Source: Prosapia bicincta | Taxonomy: Eukaryota; Arthropoda; Insecta; Hemiptera; Cercopidae | NCBI GenBank assembly: GCA_036971475.1 | Contig: JBAIZL010000006.1 | Coordinates: forward strand, 66,007,398 to 66,071,397 | Direction: 5' to 3' | Length of the DNA: 64,000 nt | Part shown: positions 49,745 to 60,999 of the stretch, one piece after another | Layout of the letters: every line of letters begins with the position of its first letter | Numbering within the stretch: position 1 is the first letter of the stretch | Made by a program: the position numbers and the translations under genes | Notes under the pieces: model-generated | Database searches by the model: none | What the model was told of the DNA's origin: nothing | Seen by the model: the letters and a program-made list of their open reading frames with translations, nothing else

Positions 49745-49890
49745 ACATAGCTGCGGTTTCAGCTGTTTGGCGGGAAGTATTTATGTAACAAACTGGCTTA
49801 CTGCCGACTATTGTATGATTAGCAGCACACAATGACGCCATTGTTCGGTTGTTAAGCTTAGCTGCATTGTATTGTACGAATCCTTGGCTT
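49745..49890 (-). repeat. Dispersed repeat pair, copy 2
   Basis: Inverted copy of 36476-36625; see that entry for the shared blocks. It ends near GCTGCGGTTTCAGCTGTTTG at 49751. Confidence 0.8.
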
Positions 49891-50916
49891 GTATAAGTGG
49901 CGAGATAAAACCATTGTTAAACGTTCTCTATTAAACCTAAGCATAATATCGGCTGTGGTATTTAAATAAATTATCCGCTAACTTTCTCATATTGTCAGAG
50001 CTAAACTGCTATTCGAGCTATTAATGGAATTTCCATTGTTGAAAAGAAAATTGAAACCTCGAAGAAAATGTTAGAGTGTTGGTGAAGAAGTAATAATTTT
50101 ATTGGAAAATGTAATGTAGGAGTATATGTTGAAACAAATACTGATTAAGACAATTGCTTGAGCAACTGTGGCTCTTTTACAAACTCCTAAAATAGTTTTT
50201 CGAATCAAACATTTGAATAAAAATATATCGTCTAATTGAATACATTATACTAAGAATAATTGAGAAAGTTATTAGTATCAAATGATAACATATTAACTTA
50301 ATAATATGGAATAGGAAGCATAACAGCCTAAGAATACTAAAACCATATGTAAGATATCACATATTATCGCTTAATTTGTACAATTGGTGATATACTCTCT
50401 GAATATATATTTGAAAATTTGAAAATAGTTCAACATAACCTTTAAATAACACTAAGCGACGACGCAAATAGGTGTTAACGAATACTAACTCCATATGACA
50501 TTAGTTTCATTGAAAATATTAATAGGGTGTTTAGGGTAGGCTATGATTTTATGTAATAGTGCGTTTCATTTATAATATGTACCTAGGTTTCATATGTATA
50601 TTTGAGCGTGTGGGAGTGTTATATTCGTTAAATAAAACAAAAGGTTAAGTGTAAAATGTCACCTTTTTTACCTGATAAATCCCTGTTTGGCATTGGTAAT
50701 CTAACCTGATTTAACCTAAAGTAATCTAACTCTCACTAAACTAGTTGTATGCTTTCTTATTCAGAATTTCTTTTTATTCCATTTATTGTTTCAATTGCAT
50801 ATATGTTCCTAGTTTATTTACATTAGTGCGTCCAGTACCAAGAGGTATAATTCCCAGTTTAGGTTTTTTAGTTACACCAATACCATACAACTGTAAAAAT
50901 TACTATAGTTTACTCT

Positions 50917-51126
50917 AAATCTCATTACACATTAGTTTATTTAAAAAAACACGCTAATTTATCAAAACAAACAGACTAATTTCGACGACGATGTCGCCTT
51001 CATCGTGCTCGGCTATTGCATGCAGTAGCCAAGCACTGATGAAGGCGACATCATTTTCGAAACTAGTCTGTTTGTTTGATTATATTAGCGTGTTTTTTTA
51101 AAGAAACTAATATGTAATGAGATTTA
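50917..51126. mobile_element. Palindromic (foldback) element, ~210 bp
   Basis: Arms 50917-51015 and 51026-51126 pair with few mismatches around a 10-nt centre (TTGCATGCAG). The ends read AAATCTCATTACA and TGTAATGAGATTTA. Near the centre the right arm has CACTGATGAAGGCGACATCA then TTTTCGAAACTAGTCTG, that is CTGATGA, a spacer and CGAAA as in the other palindromes. It is the only well-preserved palindrome here not next to a microsatellite. No frame. Confidence 0.88.
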
Positions 51127-51409
51127 AAAAAAAAAAATATTTTAAATTTTATCGTTGTAAAGTGTACTCGCTATCTAATCTCTAATTAACCTAAAAATAT
51201 ACCCTAATATAAGTAGCATCATTTACCTGTTAAAATACGCAATGTAAAATACATTATACATTTGTCAATGCACTGAAATAAGTTTTAGGATAAATTTGTT
51301 TCAAAACTCGATTAAAAGGCGATATAAATGCCTACATATGAAAATTTTATAAAATCTTTTTACAGTGAAAAAATAAATAAATGTCATAATCAACGATGAA
51401 ATAGAAGTA

Positions 51410-51720
51410 ATACGTTAAATGTGAAACAGAAATGGTGACGTCACATTTCTTGCGTGCACTCCTCCCCAACCAAGCATTCTAATCTTCCGACATAATGACA
51501 GGCTCTGTAAAAAGGACGTCCATCATTAGAGACGTCTTTGTAAAGCGCCGCTCAGTTTAGTATACTGTTCAACACAAGGTCAAATACTGAACAGCCACTT
51601 TGAGCACGAGAAAATGGCGTGATAAATTGAAAACTGGCAATCCTTTTATATAAACCTTCCTTTTAACGAATCTAGACGTATTCCCTTATCAGAAAAACGG
51701 ACGTTAAAACTGTCTATTGT
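51410..51720. promoter_or_regulatory. GC-richer segment with perfect CRE site
   Basis: Contains TGACGTCA at 51436-51443 (consensus CREB/ATF site) and, 70-90 bp downstream, GGACGTCC and AGACGTCT. It is complex, non-repetitive and without a long frame. A regulatory role is inferred from motif and composition only. Confidence 0.3.
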
Positions 51721-51974
51721 TTGTTTGCCGACCTTTCTTTTAACAGAACGAATTCATAATCTTAAAATAATATTTAGTTTATAAACCAAGGGGTCGTTCA
51801 CTAATCCCGGCAATGAAACAATGAAGATTGAAGCTTTTATATACATCGCAAGGGAAATAACAGTTTTTGGATCCCAAAAATTTATATTAAAAGTTTTATT
51901 TCTTGAAATGTCGTTTCCAAAATTTTGTCAAAAAATTATCAGTGTCCACTACTAACTAAAATGTGACTTATTTC

Positions 51975-52435
51975 AATTCTTTATATCAGTTTACACTCTC
52001 GTAATTTATGTATATATATATAAATTTTATATTTTTATTAATGATAACATACGTTTTACCATTCACTCAAGATCAAACAAATTTATTGGAACTGGTAGTG
52101 GATGACAATAAGGTTAATAGGTTTTTTCACATAATAATTCTTTAATTAAACCTTATCATGAATTATTTTAGTTTTATATGGGAAAAACTACTTTTCCAAA
52201 AAAGGGCAAGGTATCCAATTTAACCATTTGGATTAAATACAAGCGATAACGTACTCGAACATCACTCGTAATGATTGTAAGGCTTAGATTATAATGTAGA
52301 ACATGTGTTTTAACCCAATGGCTATCTTACTTTATTTATAATAATTGTAAGTATTTAATAAAAAGTGACAGAAATAAAATTTTTCTTTTTCTGGCCTAAG
52401 TAGGAATTGACAATAACAACATTTTGTTTGTTTCA
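51975..52435 (-). mobile_element. CAGCTG-box retroposon lineage, diverged copy
   Basis: Read on the minus strand it starts TCAATTCCTACTTAGGCCAG, has TTACAATTATTATAAATAAA, a decayed box region (AACACATGTTCTACATTATA), a ATAATTCATGATAAGG body, TTTGATCTTGAGTGAATGG and the tail GAGAGTGTAAACTGATA after a short (TA)n. The CAGCTG hexamers themselves are lost. It spans the same length as 40235-40682. Confidence 0.75.
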
Positions 52436-52734
52436 CTTGTTTATTTCCTTTCTTCTTGCACAGAATATGTTTCGCGTGAAGTATCGAGCTTTGCCTCTGT
52501 TTTTTAGAAGTTGATGGTTCTACCCTAAACCTATTTGCACCGTTTACAATGGCATAACTGAGTATAAAAGGAATTATGTTTCGGATATTTTTTTTTTTTA
52601 ATAATAAATTCTATTGTAAATATCATAATGCCATCTATTATGTTTCCTACAGCTATTTGAAGTTGTTTCATAAAAAGAACTCAAGGGAAAGAAAATTACA
52701 AAACTTTTATCATAATCATAGTGCTGTCATAAAC

Positions 52735-53145
52735 GTAAATTGTTACCACTAACTTATAATGGTATAAATTAGAACATTACCATAAACGTAGAATGTTACC
52801 ATAAACTTAGAATGATATTATAAACTTAGAATGGTATCACAAACATAAAATGGTATCATAAAATTAGAATATTATCATAAACGTAGAACATTACATTAAC
52901 GTAGAATGTTACCATAAAGTTAGAATGATATCACAAACTTAGAATGGTATCATAAAATTAGAATATTATCATAAACGTAGAGTGTTACCATAAACTAACA
53001 ATGATATCATAAACTTAGAATGTTACCATAAACGTAGAACGTTACCTTAAACATAGAATGGTATTATAAACCTAATATATTACCATAAGCGTAGAATGTT
53101 ACCATAAACATAGACATAATTATCATAAACTTGAAACGCTATGGC
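52735..53145 (+). repeat. Tandem array, ~20 copies of a 20-bp unit
   Basis: Degenerate units of the form ATGTTACCATAAACKTAGA with variants GATATCATAAACTTAGA and GGTATCATAAAATTAGA. A longer block of about 100 bp (ACAAACTTAGAATGGTATCA to AACGTAGA) recurs, so variants have been copied as groups. No coding frame. Confidence 0.9.
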
Positions 53146-53959
53146 TATGAAAATTATTGCAACAGTGTTAACAGGCTTATTTAATCACTAAATGTTCTCA
53201 TTAATAAATTATCTTATGATTTCGAGTGTGATAATTTCTTTAACTACCTTAAAACACAGAAACAACTCCTTATACTCATATGGTTTTTGTTTTACAAACG
53301 GGGGCTGCCACTTTTTATAGCTCATAATATATCCAGTTCTAAACCCTTTTTTCTCTTTTATTCTTAAATACTTTTATATAGATAAAACACTATTAAAATA
53401 AACAAAACTAATCAAATTTGAAAAAAAGAAATACAAAAATAATGACAGCCAAGCAACAAACACTGTAAAATCAATAGCGTCTACAAAGTCACTGCCATTA
53501 TAGTCACTAGTCAACGCGTTGCGAACAGCTAATTATTTGCTCTCAGATTTATCACCAGTCATTTATAATGTACATGTTTGCTACCTATGTATCTACATAT
53601 AACCATATGACATATTACGTGGTTGAGGTACAGCATAAAATAACAGTGAGAAAATGACGATTCCGATATGACTGGGTTATTCAGCTTATGTCTTGACGAC
53701 ATATCGTCACCCGGAACTTAATGGTAGAAAAGTAAACATTAAAATTGTTAATTTAATAAAGTTTAAATTGTTACCACCAATATTGTTTATCAAGGCTGTA
53801 ATGTGGCAGTGTTGCAAAGAATGGGATATACCCAGGGATATATCTCGGGGTTAAATGGGTAGAGAACAATGTTCAATAAATGCGCAGTGTTTAAATCATT
53901 TCTCGATATGCGGTTTACATTTCAACGGACCATTTGAATACATCAACAATATAGAAAAC

Positions 53960-54065
53960 AATATTTGTTAAAGTAATTCCTATTGAGGTCGAAAAAGAAA
54001 CATTTTTCTAGGGTATTTTTATTTTATAATTACAGTAAATATAAATATGATAGACCAATACATAT
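53960..54065 (+). repeat. Truncated head of the CAGCTG-box retroposon
   Basis: AAAGTAATTCCTATTGAGGT, then AGGGTATTTTTATTTTATAA and TTACAGTAAATATAAATA match the head at 39235-39320, with similarity ending near 54060 just before the boxes. Confidence 0.65.
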
Positions 54066-54087
54066 GGAAAAATCGCAATATTAACTG

Positions 54088-54155
54088 GAAAAAAGGAGGT
54101 GAATTTCCTTGAAATTTCTATTTTCCTCCTTATACAGTATAAGGTGTTGGACTAT
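54088..54155. repeat. Two small hairpins
   Basis: AAGGAGG / CCTCCTT arms surround about 22 bp, and CCTTATAC-A-GTATAAGG forms a 17-bp hairpin next to it. Confidence 0.6.
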
Positions 54156-54299
54156 TCTTTTTGTTTGTTACTATTTATTCGATTTTTTTTCTTTCGTTTC
54201 TAATTTATAGGGCTGATGGTGGTGTATAACTTTTCCTTTTATCCACCACTATTAATCCTTCACCGTTGCAAGAAACATTTCTCTTATAATTTCATTTAC

Positions 54300-54535
54300 A
54301 TCCTTAAATGATTGATTTCTAGCCATGGGAAAATTGGTTCAGTGCATAATTGCTGGATTTCAAACATGTAGTTCCTCAGTTCGAATCCGACAAGGACAGA
54401 AGGTTTTTAAATTTAAAATAATGTATAAATATTTGGAAAAACTGTATTAACAATTATTGCCATTAACTACAAAATATAATTTAAGTTAATTGTAAAGAAT
54501 AAAACGTATGCTATTATTGATTGAAAATTTGTACA

Positions 54536-54611
<76 letters not shown>
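54300..54611 (+). mobile_element. tRNA-derived SINE-like retroposon, interrupted at its (TA)n
   Basis: A-box TTGGTTCAGTGC at 54334-54345 and perfect B-box AGTTCGAATCC at 54378-54388, 44 bp apart, as in tRNA-type promoters. The body (TATTTGGAAAAACTGTATTA, ATTGCCATTAACTACAAAA) matches the 28-kb and 35-kb SINEs. The tail GATTGAAAATTTGTACAAGA then enters a (TA)n tract at 54538-54611. The missing end of the tail, GGAAAGTGTGAAGTAATAAA, appears at 54982 on the far side of a palindromic insertion. Confidence 0.85.
54538..54611. repeat. (TA)n microsatellite
   Basis: A pure TA tract forming the left flank of the palindrome. Confidence 0.98.
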
Positions 54612-54614
<3 letters not shown>

Positions 54615-54648
54615 AATCCTTCGATGAATTATTTTTTCTTGTTGAATA

Positions 54649-54948
54649 TGTATGGTGAAATAAAATAATTTTCATAAACAACAATATACGAGTATTACCT
54701 CATTTTATTTTTGATTGAAGCTTTTCGCTAATTTACATTATTAGCAATTTCAAAATTTATAAATCACTGTCCAGTTATGTGACTAGAATAAGCTATTACT
54801 CTAGAGTAAGCCTTACTCTAGTCACATAACTGGACAGTGATTTATAAATTTTGAAAATGCTAATAATGTAAATTAGCGAAAAGCTTCAATCAACAATAGA
54901 ATGAAGTAATACTCGTATATTCTTGTTTATGATAATTATTTTATTTCA

Positions 54949-54953
<5 letters not shown>
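54649..54953. mobile_element. Palindromic (foldback) element nested in a SINE (TA)n tract
   Basis: Arms of about 140 bp begin TATGGTGAAATAAAATAATT and end with the complement. Inner arms include TTGAAGCTTTTCGCTAATTT and TCACTGTCCAGTTATGTGAC. The right arm reads GCTAATAATGTAAATTAGC followed by GAAAAGCTT, a hairpin directly followed by GAAA. It is homologous to 6897-7182. Thirty-seven non-palindromic bases separate it from the left TA tract, and TA abuts the right side. Identity of the arms is high with a few changes and an asymmetric centre. Confidence 0.9.

Positions 54954-54981
<28 letters not shown>
54952..54981. repeat. (TA)n microsatellite
   Basis: A TA tract right of the palindrome and left of the resumed SINE tail. 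Confidence 0.95.
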
Positions 54982-54986
<5 letters not shown>

Positions 54987-55012
54987 AAAGTGTGAAGTAA
55001 TAAAAGGAATGT
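54982..55012 (+). mobile_element. Displaced 3' tail of the 54.3-kb SINE
   Basis: GGAAAGTGTGAAGTAATAAA then AGGAATG matches the conserved SINE tail end at 40.66 kb and its complements at 27.8 and 35.1 kb. Confidence 0.75.
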
Positions 55013-55364
55013 AAAAAAGCAGACAAAATATCGGAATAAGTGTACGGACGAGTTCGTTTCTATCAGCGTGTTAAAAGCACGAAACTGTAAATAATGGACG
55101 TCATTATATATGTGAAAAGGAACACAGTTATGAACTCGGGAGTTTTAAAATTCTTTAGAATGGGTGAAGAATCGTCTAGAGTAGATAAAGCAAATAATGA
55201 TTTGTGTCTTATTGCGAAGAAAAGCTAGGCGTGACAATGTGAAATTGTCTGGGAACCGACTGCGGGATTCGTTCTAAGGAAAAATAAAATAGCCCGCATA
55301 CTGTGTAATATATGGCTGTGAATATTCAGGTACAAACCGCGCTTAAGCGGAATAAAATGTTAAC

Positions 55365-55475
55365 AAAAGGTAGATAAAGAAATGTTGATAAATGATGTGC
55401 TTGGGGGGTTGTAAATATTGGTTTCCCGAGGTGCTTTCAGAATATTGCGCTGTATACGGGAGAGTGTTTCTTGTT
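55365..55475 (+). repeat. Dispersed pair with 47815-47950, copy 2
   Basis: GTAGATAAAGAAATGTTGAT then AAATGA, a G-rich run and GTAAATATTGGTTT parallel copy 1. Confidence 0.5.
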
Positions 55476-56039
55476 TGTTTCCTTCTTAGACATTGTGCGA
55501 ATAAAATATAGTTGTAGTTTTCCCTTTATTGCTTGCTTTATACCGAACGTGCTTTACGTTGTTAGTCTGTTGTTTGACCGAGTGAAGCAGCACTATAGCT
55601 GAATCTGTTATATTATGTTCGATGTATGATCATAAACCTGTCTGAAGGTCGCAGTGTAAACACAAATGGTGATGTTTCATAGTTGAATGATCTCTTTTGA
55701 AACCTAAGTTTATAATATTTCAAATTTCCGCAAAATGTAATTGTTGATGAAAAAGAGTCAATTCGGTCAAATGTATCTTGATAGATTACGCTATATTATG
55801 TGTTTATTATTTTGTATTTTCCACAGTTAATATTTAAGATTTTATCAGAATCATATGTATAATAAACAGGTCATGGATTCATATCACGGTCTTAGAGGAC
55901 GTATGGCAGTAGTTGATAAACATACCACTAGAGGCGCTATTCTGTTCTTCTTCGCGGAATATGTATTATTTATATGAATAATGGCTTCAACCTAACCTCA
56001 AATATTGATTATGCATCACAAAGAAGTAATGCAAATTTA

Positions 56040-56335
56040 CTAACGTGTTTCTCAGCTCCAGGGTAGGAGAGTGCTACCGTCAATCGATCTCTGTATTTGC
56101 CTCATTTCCTATCTCTATGGAAACTATAACCGCAGAGATTGGAAAACTAATTCCTAATATACAATCATCATTTCTGTTAGGAATATTCGCACTAAGAAAT
56201 CCCGCTAATGAATATTTGTATGAAACCCTGCTAATAGTATATGTTGGAGTACATTTGTCTGCCTTTACTAACTTTCAAATATTTTCCAGTGTTGACACGT
56301 TTCAGAATAACTATATTTTCAAACCCTAATTCATA
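56040..56335 (+). mobile_element. Degraded copy of the 'GCGTTTCGG' foldback family
   Basis: TCATCATTTCTGTTAGGAAT near 56164 and GGAGTACATTTGTCTGCCTT to TTTTCAAACCCTAATTCAT at 56245-56334 align with 61145-61240, including GTTGACACGTTTCAGAATAA for GTTGGCGCGTTTCGGAATGA. The inverted second arm is missing. The open frame across it is fortuitous. Confidence 0.7.
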
Positions 56336-56718
56336 AACAGTACAAACAATAATAGTAGTGTTTAGTGTAGTTTTCTTTTATGAAACTCTAACAAGCCGAA
56401 GGCGATGACGGCACCTAGGTCTGGATATAAATTATTCTCTTACTAGAATTTAAAACAAGAAATCACAAATTGGTTTTTTCTTTGGATACATTCACTACCA
56501 ATTTACAGTAATATGATTGCCACTGATTCGGTTAAATATCACACACAGCGCGTGTTATGCTTATTTGCGTTTGCCGTGTGCATTTATTATATCAGTTAAT
56601 AATCCATTCATCTATTGATTCAACTCTATTTTGGTTTACATAGTCCAGTTGAAGTTATCTAATTATAGAAATAGGCAACATTTGTTAACGTTATTTGATA
56701 CTGGGCTGATAACCGATA

Positions 56719-56741
56719 ATATATATATATATATATATATT
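56719..56741. repeat. (TA)n microsatellite
   Basis: A short TA tract left of an inverted repeat. Confidence 0.9.
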
Positions 56742-56743
56742 TG

Positions 56744-56821
56744 AAAACAACATAGGTTATTCAAATACAAGAATATTTATTAATTTATATCCATTTGTAT
56801 CTGAATAACCTATGTTGTTTT
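56744..56821. mobile_element. Short palindromic element between (TA)n tracts
   Basis: Arms 56744-56770 and 56795-56821 (27 bp) pair with one mismatch: AAAACAACATAGGTTATTCA then RATACAA. A single related arm, TTTGAATGACCTATGTTGTT, lies at 29076-29095, also next to (TA)n. Confidence 0.85.
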
Positions 56822-56842
56822 AAATTATTAAACAAGAAAACG

Positions 56843-56844
<2 letters not shown>

Positions 56845-56923
<79 letters not shown>
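56845..56923. repeat. (TA)n microsatellite, ~79 bp
   Basis: A pure TA tract. Confidence 0.98.
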
Positions 56924-56924
<1 letters not shown>

Positions 56925-56939
56925 CAATATGTATTCTTG

Positions 56940-57077
56940 TGTATTAATAAAGAACTAAGTCAAAATACTTAAACAATTGTTTAATATTCCTGATGATGTT
57001 GGTACTGTTAGCCAACGAAAAGCTTTGAATTGTAAATTCAATTATAACTCTTGTATTTGTATTTTGACTTAGATCTT
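56940..57077 (+). mobile_element. 'CCTGATGATG' module copy 3
   Basis: CCTGATGATG, GTTGG-TACTGTTAG-CCAAC, then GAAAAGCTTTGAATTGTAA and TTGTATTTGTATTTTGACTT. The stem GTTGG/CCAAC is intact and GAAA follows directly. TTGAATTGTAAATTCAA forms a second perfect hairpin. The upstream half (AGTCAAAATACTTAAACAAT) partly complements the downstream TTTTGACTT end, so the copy itself may be a short foldback. It ends at (TA)n(GT)n. Confidence 0.72.
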
Positions 57078-57124
57078 TATATATATATATATCTGTGTGT
57101 GTGTGTGTGTGTGTTTGTTTGTGT
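57078..57124. repeat. Compound (TA)n(GT)n microsatellite
   Basis: Short TA run, then GT with TT interruptions. Confidence 0.9.
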
Positions 57125-57469
57125 ATGTATATATAAATATAAAGAAAACGCTACTATTATATCCAACATATATTGTTATTAGTTACTTTATTTACCCTAA
57201 AACCTGACAAATAATAAATCAAATTGACGGTACTTTGGTAGTTTACTCGTCATGTTAACTTTATCAAATAATAATCTTTGTACCATGCCAGTAATAGCGC
57301 TATATATATAACCTGCTTCATCTTGCTTTTAAAATCAAATGTGTGATTACAAAACTGTGTGAAATAGTTTTTTTTTTTTTTAATTTAGACTATAATTTAT
57401 AATTTTGAAGTGAAAACGTCTATAACGACGCCTACAAGAACCTATTGGAACAGAATAAACTTAACATTT

Positions 57470-57700
57470 CTCGTGAGTACAATTTCCGTCAGGTTACACT
57501 ATGAGTTACCTCAAAGTGAATTAAATGATAGCATAATATGATACGTTATGTTGCAATCAACTGTTTCAACACTTAGGTTATGTTTCATTATTAGTTGAAT
57601 GTTGTTAGGATTAATAATAAAGTTATTATTAAATAGTTGTGATGAGTTAATAAATATATTATTATAAATATATGTGAGAAATATATATTTATTTATTTAA
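57470..57700 (-). repeat. CAGCTG-box dispersed repeat, subfamily A copy
   Basis: The minus strand matches 28741-28935. Conserved blocks include CAGGTTACACTATGAGTTAC then CTCAAAGTGAATTAAATGAT (plus strand) and TTATTATTAAATAGT. The CAGCTG boxes are mutated to CAACTG. Confidence 0.75.
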
Positions 57701-58229
57701 AATTAATAAATCTGAACACAAACATTTGTGTTAAAAAATAATAATAAGTAAATTTATTTTGCACAGCTATTTATAGAGATTTGGGACCAGATAAATTAGG
57801 CAAATCAATAAATAAACAATACATTTTAATAACTAAAAAATTTTTTTTTAAATTAGTATTAAATTTTTGATAAAACCCGATGAATAGCAAAACTCAACAA
57901 TTACTGGTTATTTAAAATTTGACAAGAATAAAGGTAGTATTTAATTATTGTTAAAGATTAAATATTATTTTTTGTGGTTTGTAACAGCAATAATTATTTA
58001 GCAAAGCAATGTACTTCTAAAGACAAATTCCATTCGAAATATGTTTACCGGTTTGAAATTGAAATAAAAAATAATATTGCCATTATAGAAAAAATATCAC
58101 AAAGAAAATATGAAATTGCGATGTTGTAGCATTTAGAGGTAGCCTATATTACTTAGGTAAAACAACCGTCAAATAAAATCTACCGTTTTTTAATCCAAAC
58201 TTTCATCGCCATATTTTCAACTAAAGTAC

Positions 58230-58465
58230 AACCGATGCTACGTTATTAATAAAACCAATGTCAGCTGCAAAAAGCAACAGCAGTGTAAGCTTCGAGTGCA
58301 TCCACATGGAACTCGGGGAAACCGGAAATACAAAGTCCTGGGGCAAAGGAAGACGAAACATTTCCGCTCTCTTATTTCCTGTTTCCAGCATCCGGTGACG
58401 TTATTTCCTTTATTTCCATGCATTTCGAATATAAACATATTAATAAACGAGTTTTAGAGTATCAC
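58230..58465 (+). repeat. Dispersed pair with 48465-48590, copy 2
   Basis: See the 48.5-kb entry for shared blocks. The upstream 120 bp is GC-richer and unique. The minus-strand open frame here lacks any recognisable motif. Confidence 0.65.
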
Positions 58466-59332
58466 GTGAGGAAATGTACAAGATGAAATTAGGACAAATA
58501 TCCGGACTTTTAATAGGTAGCAATATTTTCTTCAGTTTAGCTATGTATGATCGTAAAACGTCATTCATTTGTTCAGATTTGATTGTTTTGTTTAATTCAT
58601 TGTCACCGAACAAGTTTTGGGTCAGAACAATTTACGTGTTAAAAAAATATATATAATAATTGTTTGATACGAAAATCGTTCAATGTTAAGGCGACCAAGT
58701 TACTTTTAAAATAACCAAAAGTAAATCGACCCTTTAAACAAATTTCTGAGAAAAACATATTGATATGAATGTTTTCATGGAAATATGTGTTTGTCCAAGT
58801 TGAGGATAAACGAAGAGGTAGACAAAATGGTCCACGAATGAACAGTGTTATGTACATAGAATCCTATAAAACATACTAGAATACATACGGTAGAGAAACT
58901 AACTTAATACAAAGGATATCGGATAAAGGAAATTACAATGCATACACTATCAAATAAACTACAATGTAATACAACTAAGCGAACAGATCCTAGTTATTTA
59001 CATCGAGAATACAAATTGGAGCCTGGTAGTGTACTACATTAACTGTAAATATTATGTAGGCAGTCTGAATAAAATGTTTCGGAAAGACCCTCGTAACGAC
59101 CCAGAGAGTCCAGAAGGGCGTAAGAGAGGACTATGTGTGAACGAAATAGAAACAATTGAGGGTTGGATTTTTTATTGTTAATCTGATCACTAGATTATTA
59201 GAGTATTCGTAGTGGGTAGAATTGTGAACAAATATCAACAAATAATCATTGTGTTAATACTAATGAATGTCATTATTGTATATCCAACTCCCAGTTCTGG
59301 GATATTAGGAATTATCACACAACAAGTGTTGG

Positions 59333-59340
59333 CATGTTGG
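59333..59340 (+). other. 8-bp target duplication, left (CATGTTGG)
   Basis: Identical to the octamer at 60864-60871 on the far side of the element. Confidence 0.9.
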
Positions 59341-60863
59341 CATGGGCGCCCATACACACGGGCAGGGAGGGGCCGTGGCCCCCCCCCCTAGCTCCCAGAA
59401 ATACAAATTAAAATTATCAAGACTTTCGTACAAATATTTCTTTTTTATTTTCAGCTGATGTGGAAGAACTATATTTTAATTATAATAAATTTTCACAGTA
59501 TTAACAATATAAATAGTATATTTATGCGATTCTGCTATATTAACACCTTGACTGAACGAAGTAGGATTTAAAGTTAGAAACTATCGAATATCCATATTAT
59601 GCGATTATGTCAATGTGGACCAGTTAATGGTTGCGTCAATTAAAGGAAAACAGCTAAACAGGACACGACGACACGACTAATATCCTAGACGCTGACACAG
59701 CGAGCCAGCTATCCCAATGATAAGGAAAACGTGACAGGAACGATAACCTAGGCCCTTCCGACTGACGCTGCATTTCTTCTCTGTTGCATGTCATCTGCGT
59801 TCGACATTGTAGTACTGTATTGGTTAACTTAATGTTAACAGTTTATTATATGTTATAGCCTGTGTTACATTACCTTTAATTGAATTGTAGAAATTGACGT
59901 TTTAATTTGATTTATCTATATTATTAGTCCAGGAAACAAAGCTTAAAATAGGAAAAAACTTCGCAAATTTTTCGGAAAAGACCGATTTGCATACAAATTT
60001 GGGATTAAGCTCAATTTACCCTCTACTTCAAAATCTATATAGTGCAGACGGGCGCTTTTTATTTTTTAAGCGTGAAAACTACCCCTTATTGTCAAAATCT
60101 ATAAAAAAGCGTAAAAAGAGTGAAATTTGGTTCAGATAAATTGAAAATAATGATAGTCTGATGCTCTAATTGTAATTGTTAAATATTTCGACCCTCTAAA
60201 AATTTATTTTCAAGGTTGAAAACTACCCCTAATTGCTCAAATTAGTAGAAAAAGCCTAAGGATGATAAAATTTGAATCTGCTTACTCAAGTAGGGCCTAT
60301 ACATTTATTGATTTATTTCACAGGGGTAACTGAATTGGAGGTGAAATCTTTCGCTAGTCGTAACTAACTAACGAAGCATTTTTTCTCATTTTTAGCGTTA
60401 TATGAGCAGTTCCTCCTGAAACACGCAAACACCCTGAACCTAATGAGATATTTCAATAAAATCAGATACTCGACTGTCATGCCTCGGTTAAAATTAAAAA
60501 AAAAAAAACTTATAAAACTGAAATAATAGCCTATATTTAAAAAACTTCCAACCTCAAAATAATTTGTCGGTTACTATCCTATCCTATAATAAATGAAATG
60601 ACGCAAGAAAAAAAAAGCTTTCAATTATATTTTTTAGTATTTTAAGGAATAAAGATTCACTCATTCTATAAAAAAATAAATTAATCGATACAAAAAAGCC
60701 TGTAAAAATTAGAAGTTTTGAATTTTCTAAAGTGCCTTAAAACTCACCATTTTAACCCTAATTTTTCAAAATTTCCCCAGACCCATCTTTTCATAGAGGG
60801 AATCCCATCCCCCCCAGGTATCAGATTTGCCCCCCCCTATAAAATTATACATGGGCGCCTATG
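59341..60863. mobile_element. hAT-like non-autonomous DNA transposon, 1523 bp
   Basis: Flanked by a perfect 8-bp duplication, CATGTTGG. The terminal inverted repeats are CATGGGCGCCCATACAC at the left and, complemented, CATAGGCGCCCATGTAT at the right: 12 of the first 13 bases agree. Subterminal C-runs lie inside both ends (59380-59392; 60790-60838). An interior imperfect repeat carries GAAAACTACCCCTWATTG at about 60076 and 60217. An 8-bp duplication is characteristic of the hAT superfamily (also seen in P and some others). No transposase similarity is visible, so the element would depend on another source. Confidence 0.88.
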
Positions 60864-60871
60864 CATGTTGG
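60864..60871 (+). other. 8-bp target duplication, right (CATGTTGG)
   Basis: Exact copy of 59333-59340. Confidence 0.9.
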
Positions 60872-60999
60872 TATATATTTGTAGTAGACTAATTATCCAC
60901 CGGGATTGTAATGACGTGGCACCCACTATAGCGAAATATGGGCACATAATTGGCCTAATGGCCAGGGCGATACGTCAAGTGGTCATAATTACTAAGTAG

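Noticed and set aside
56045..56329. Plus-strand 94-codon frame
   Set aside because: It lies on a degraded copy of the foldback family at 61 kb, and relatives are not open in this frame.
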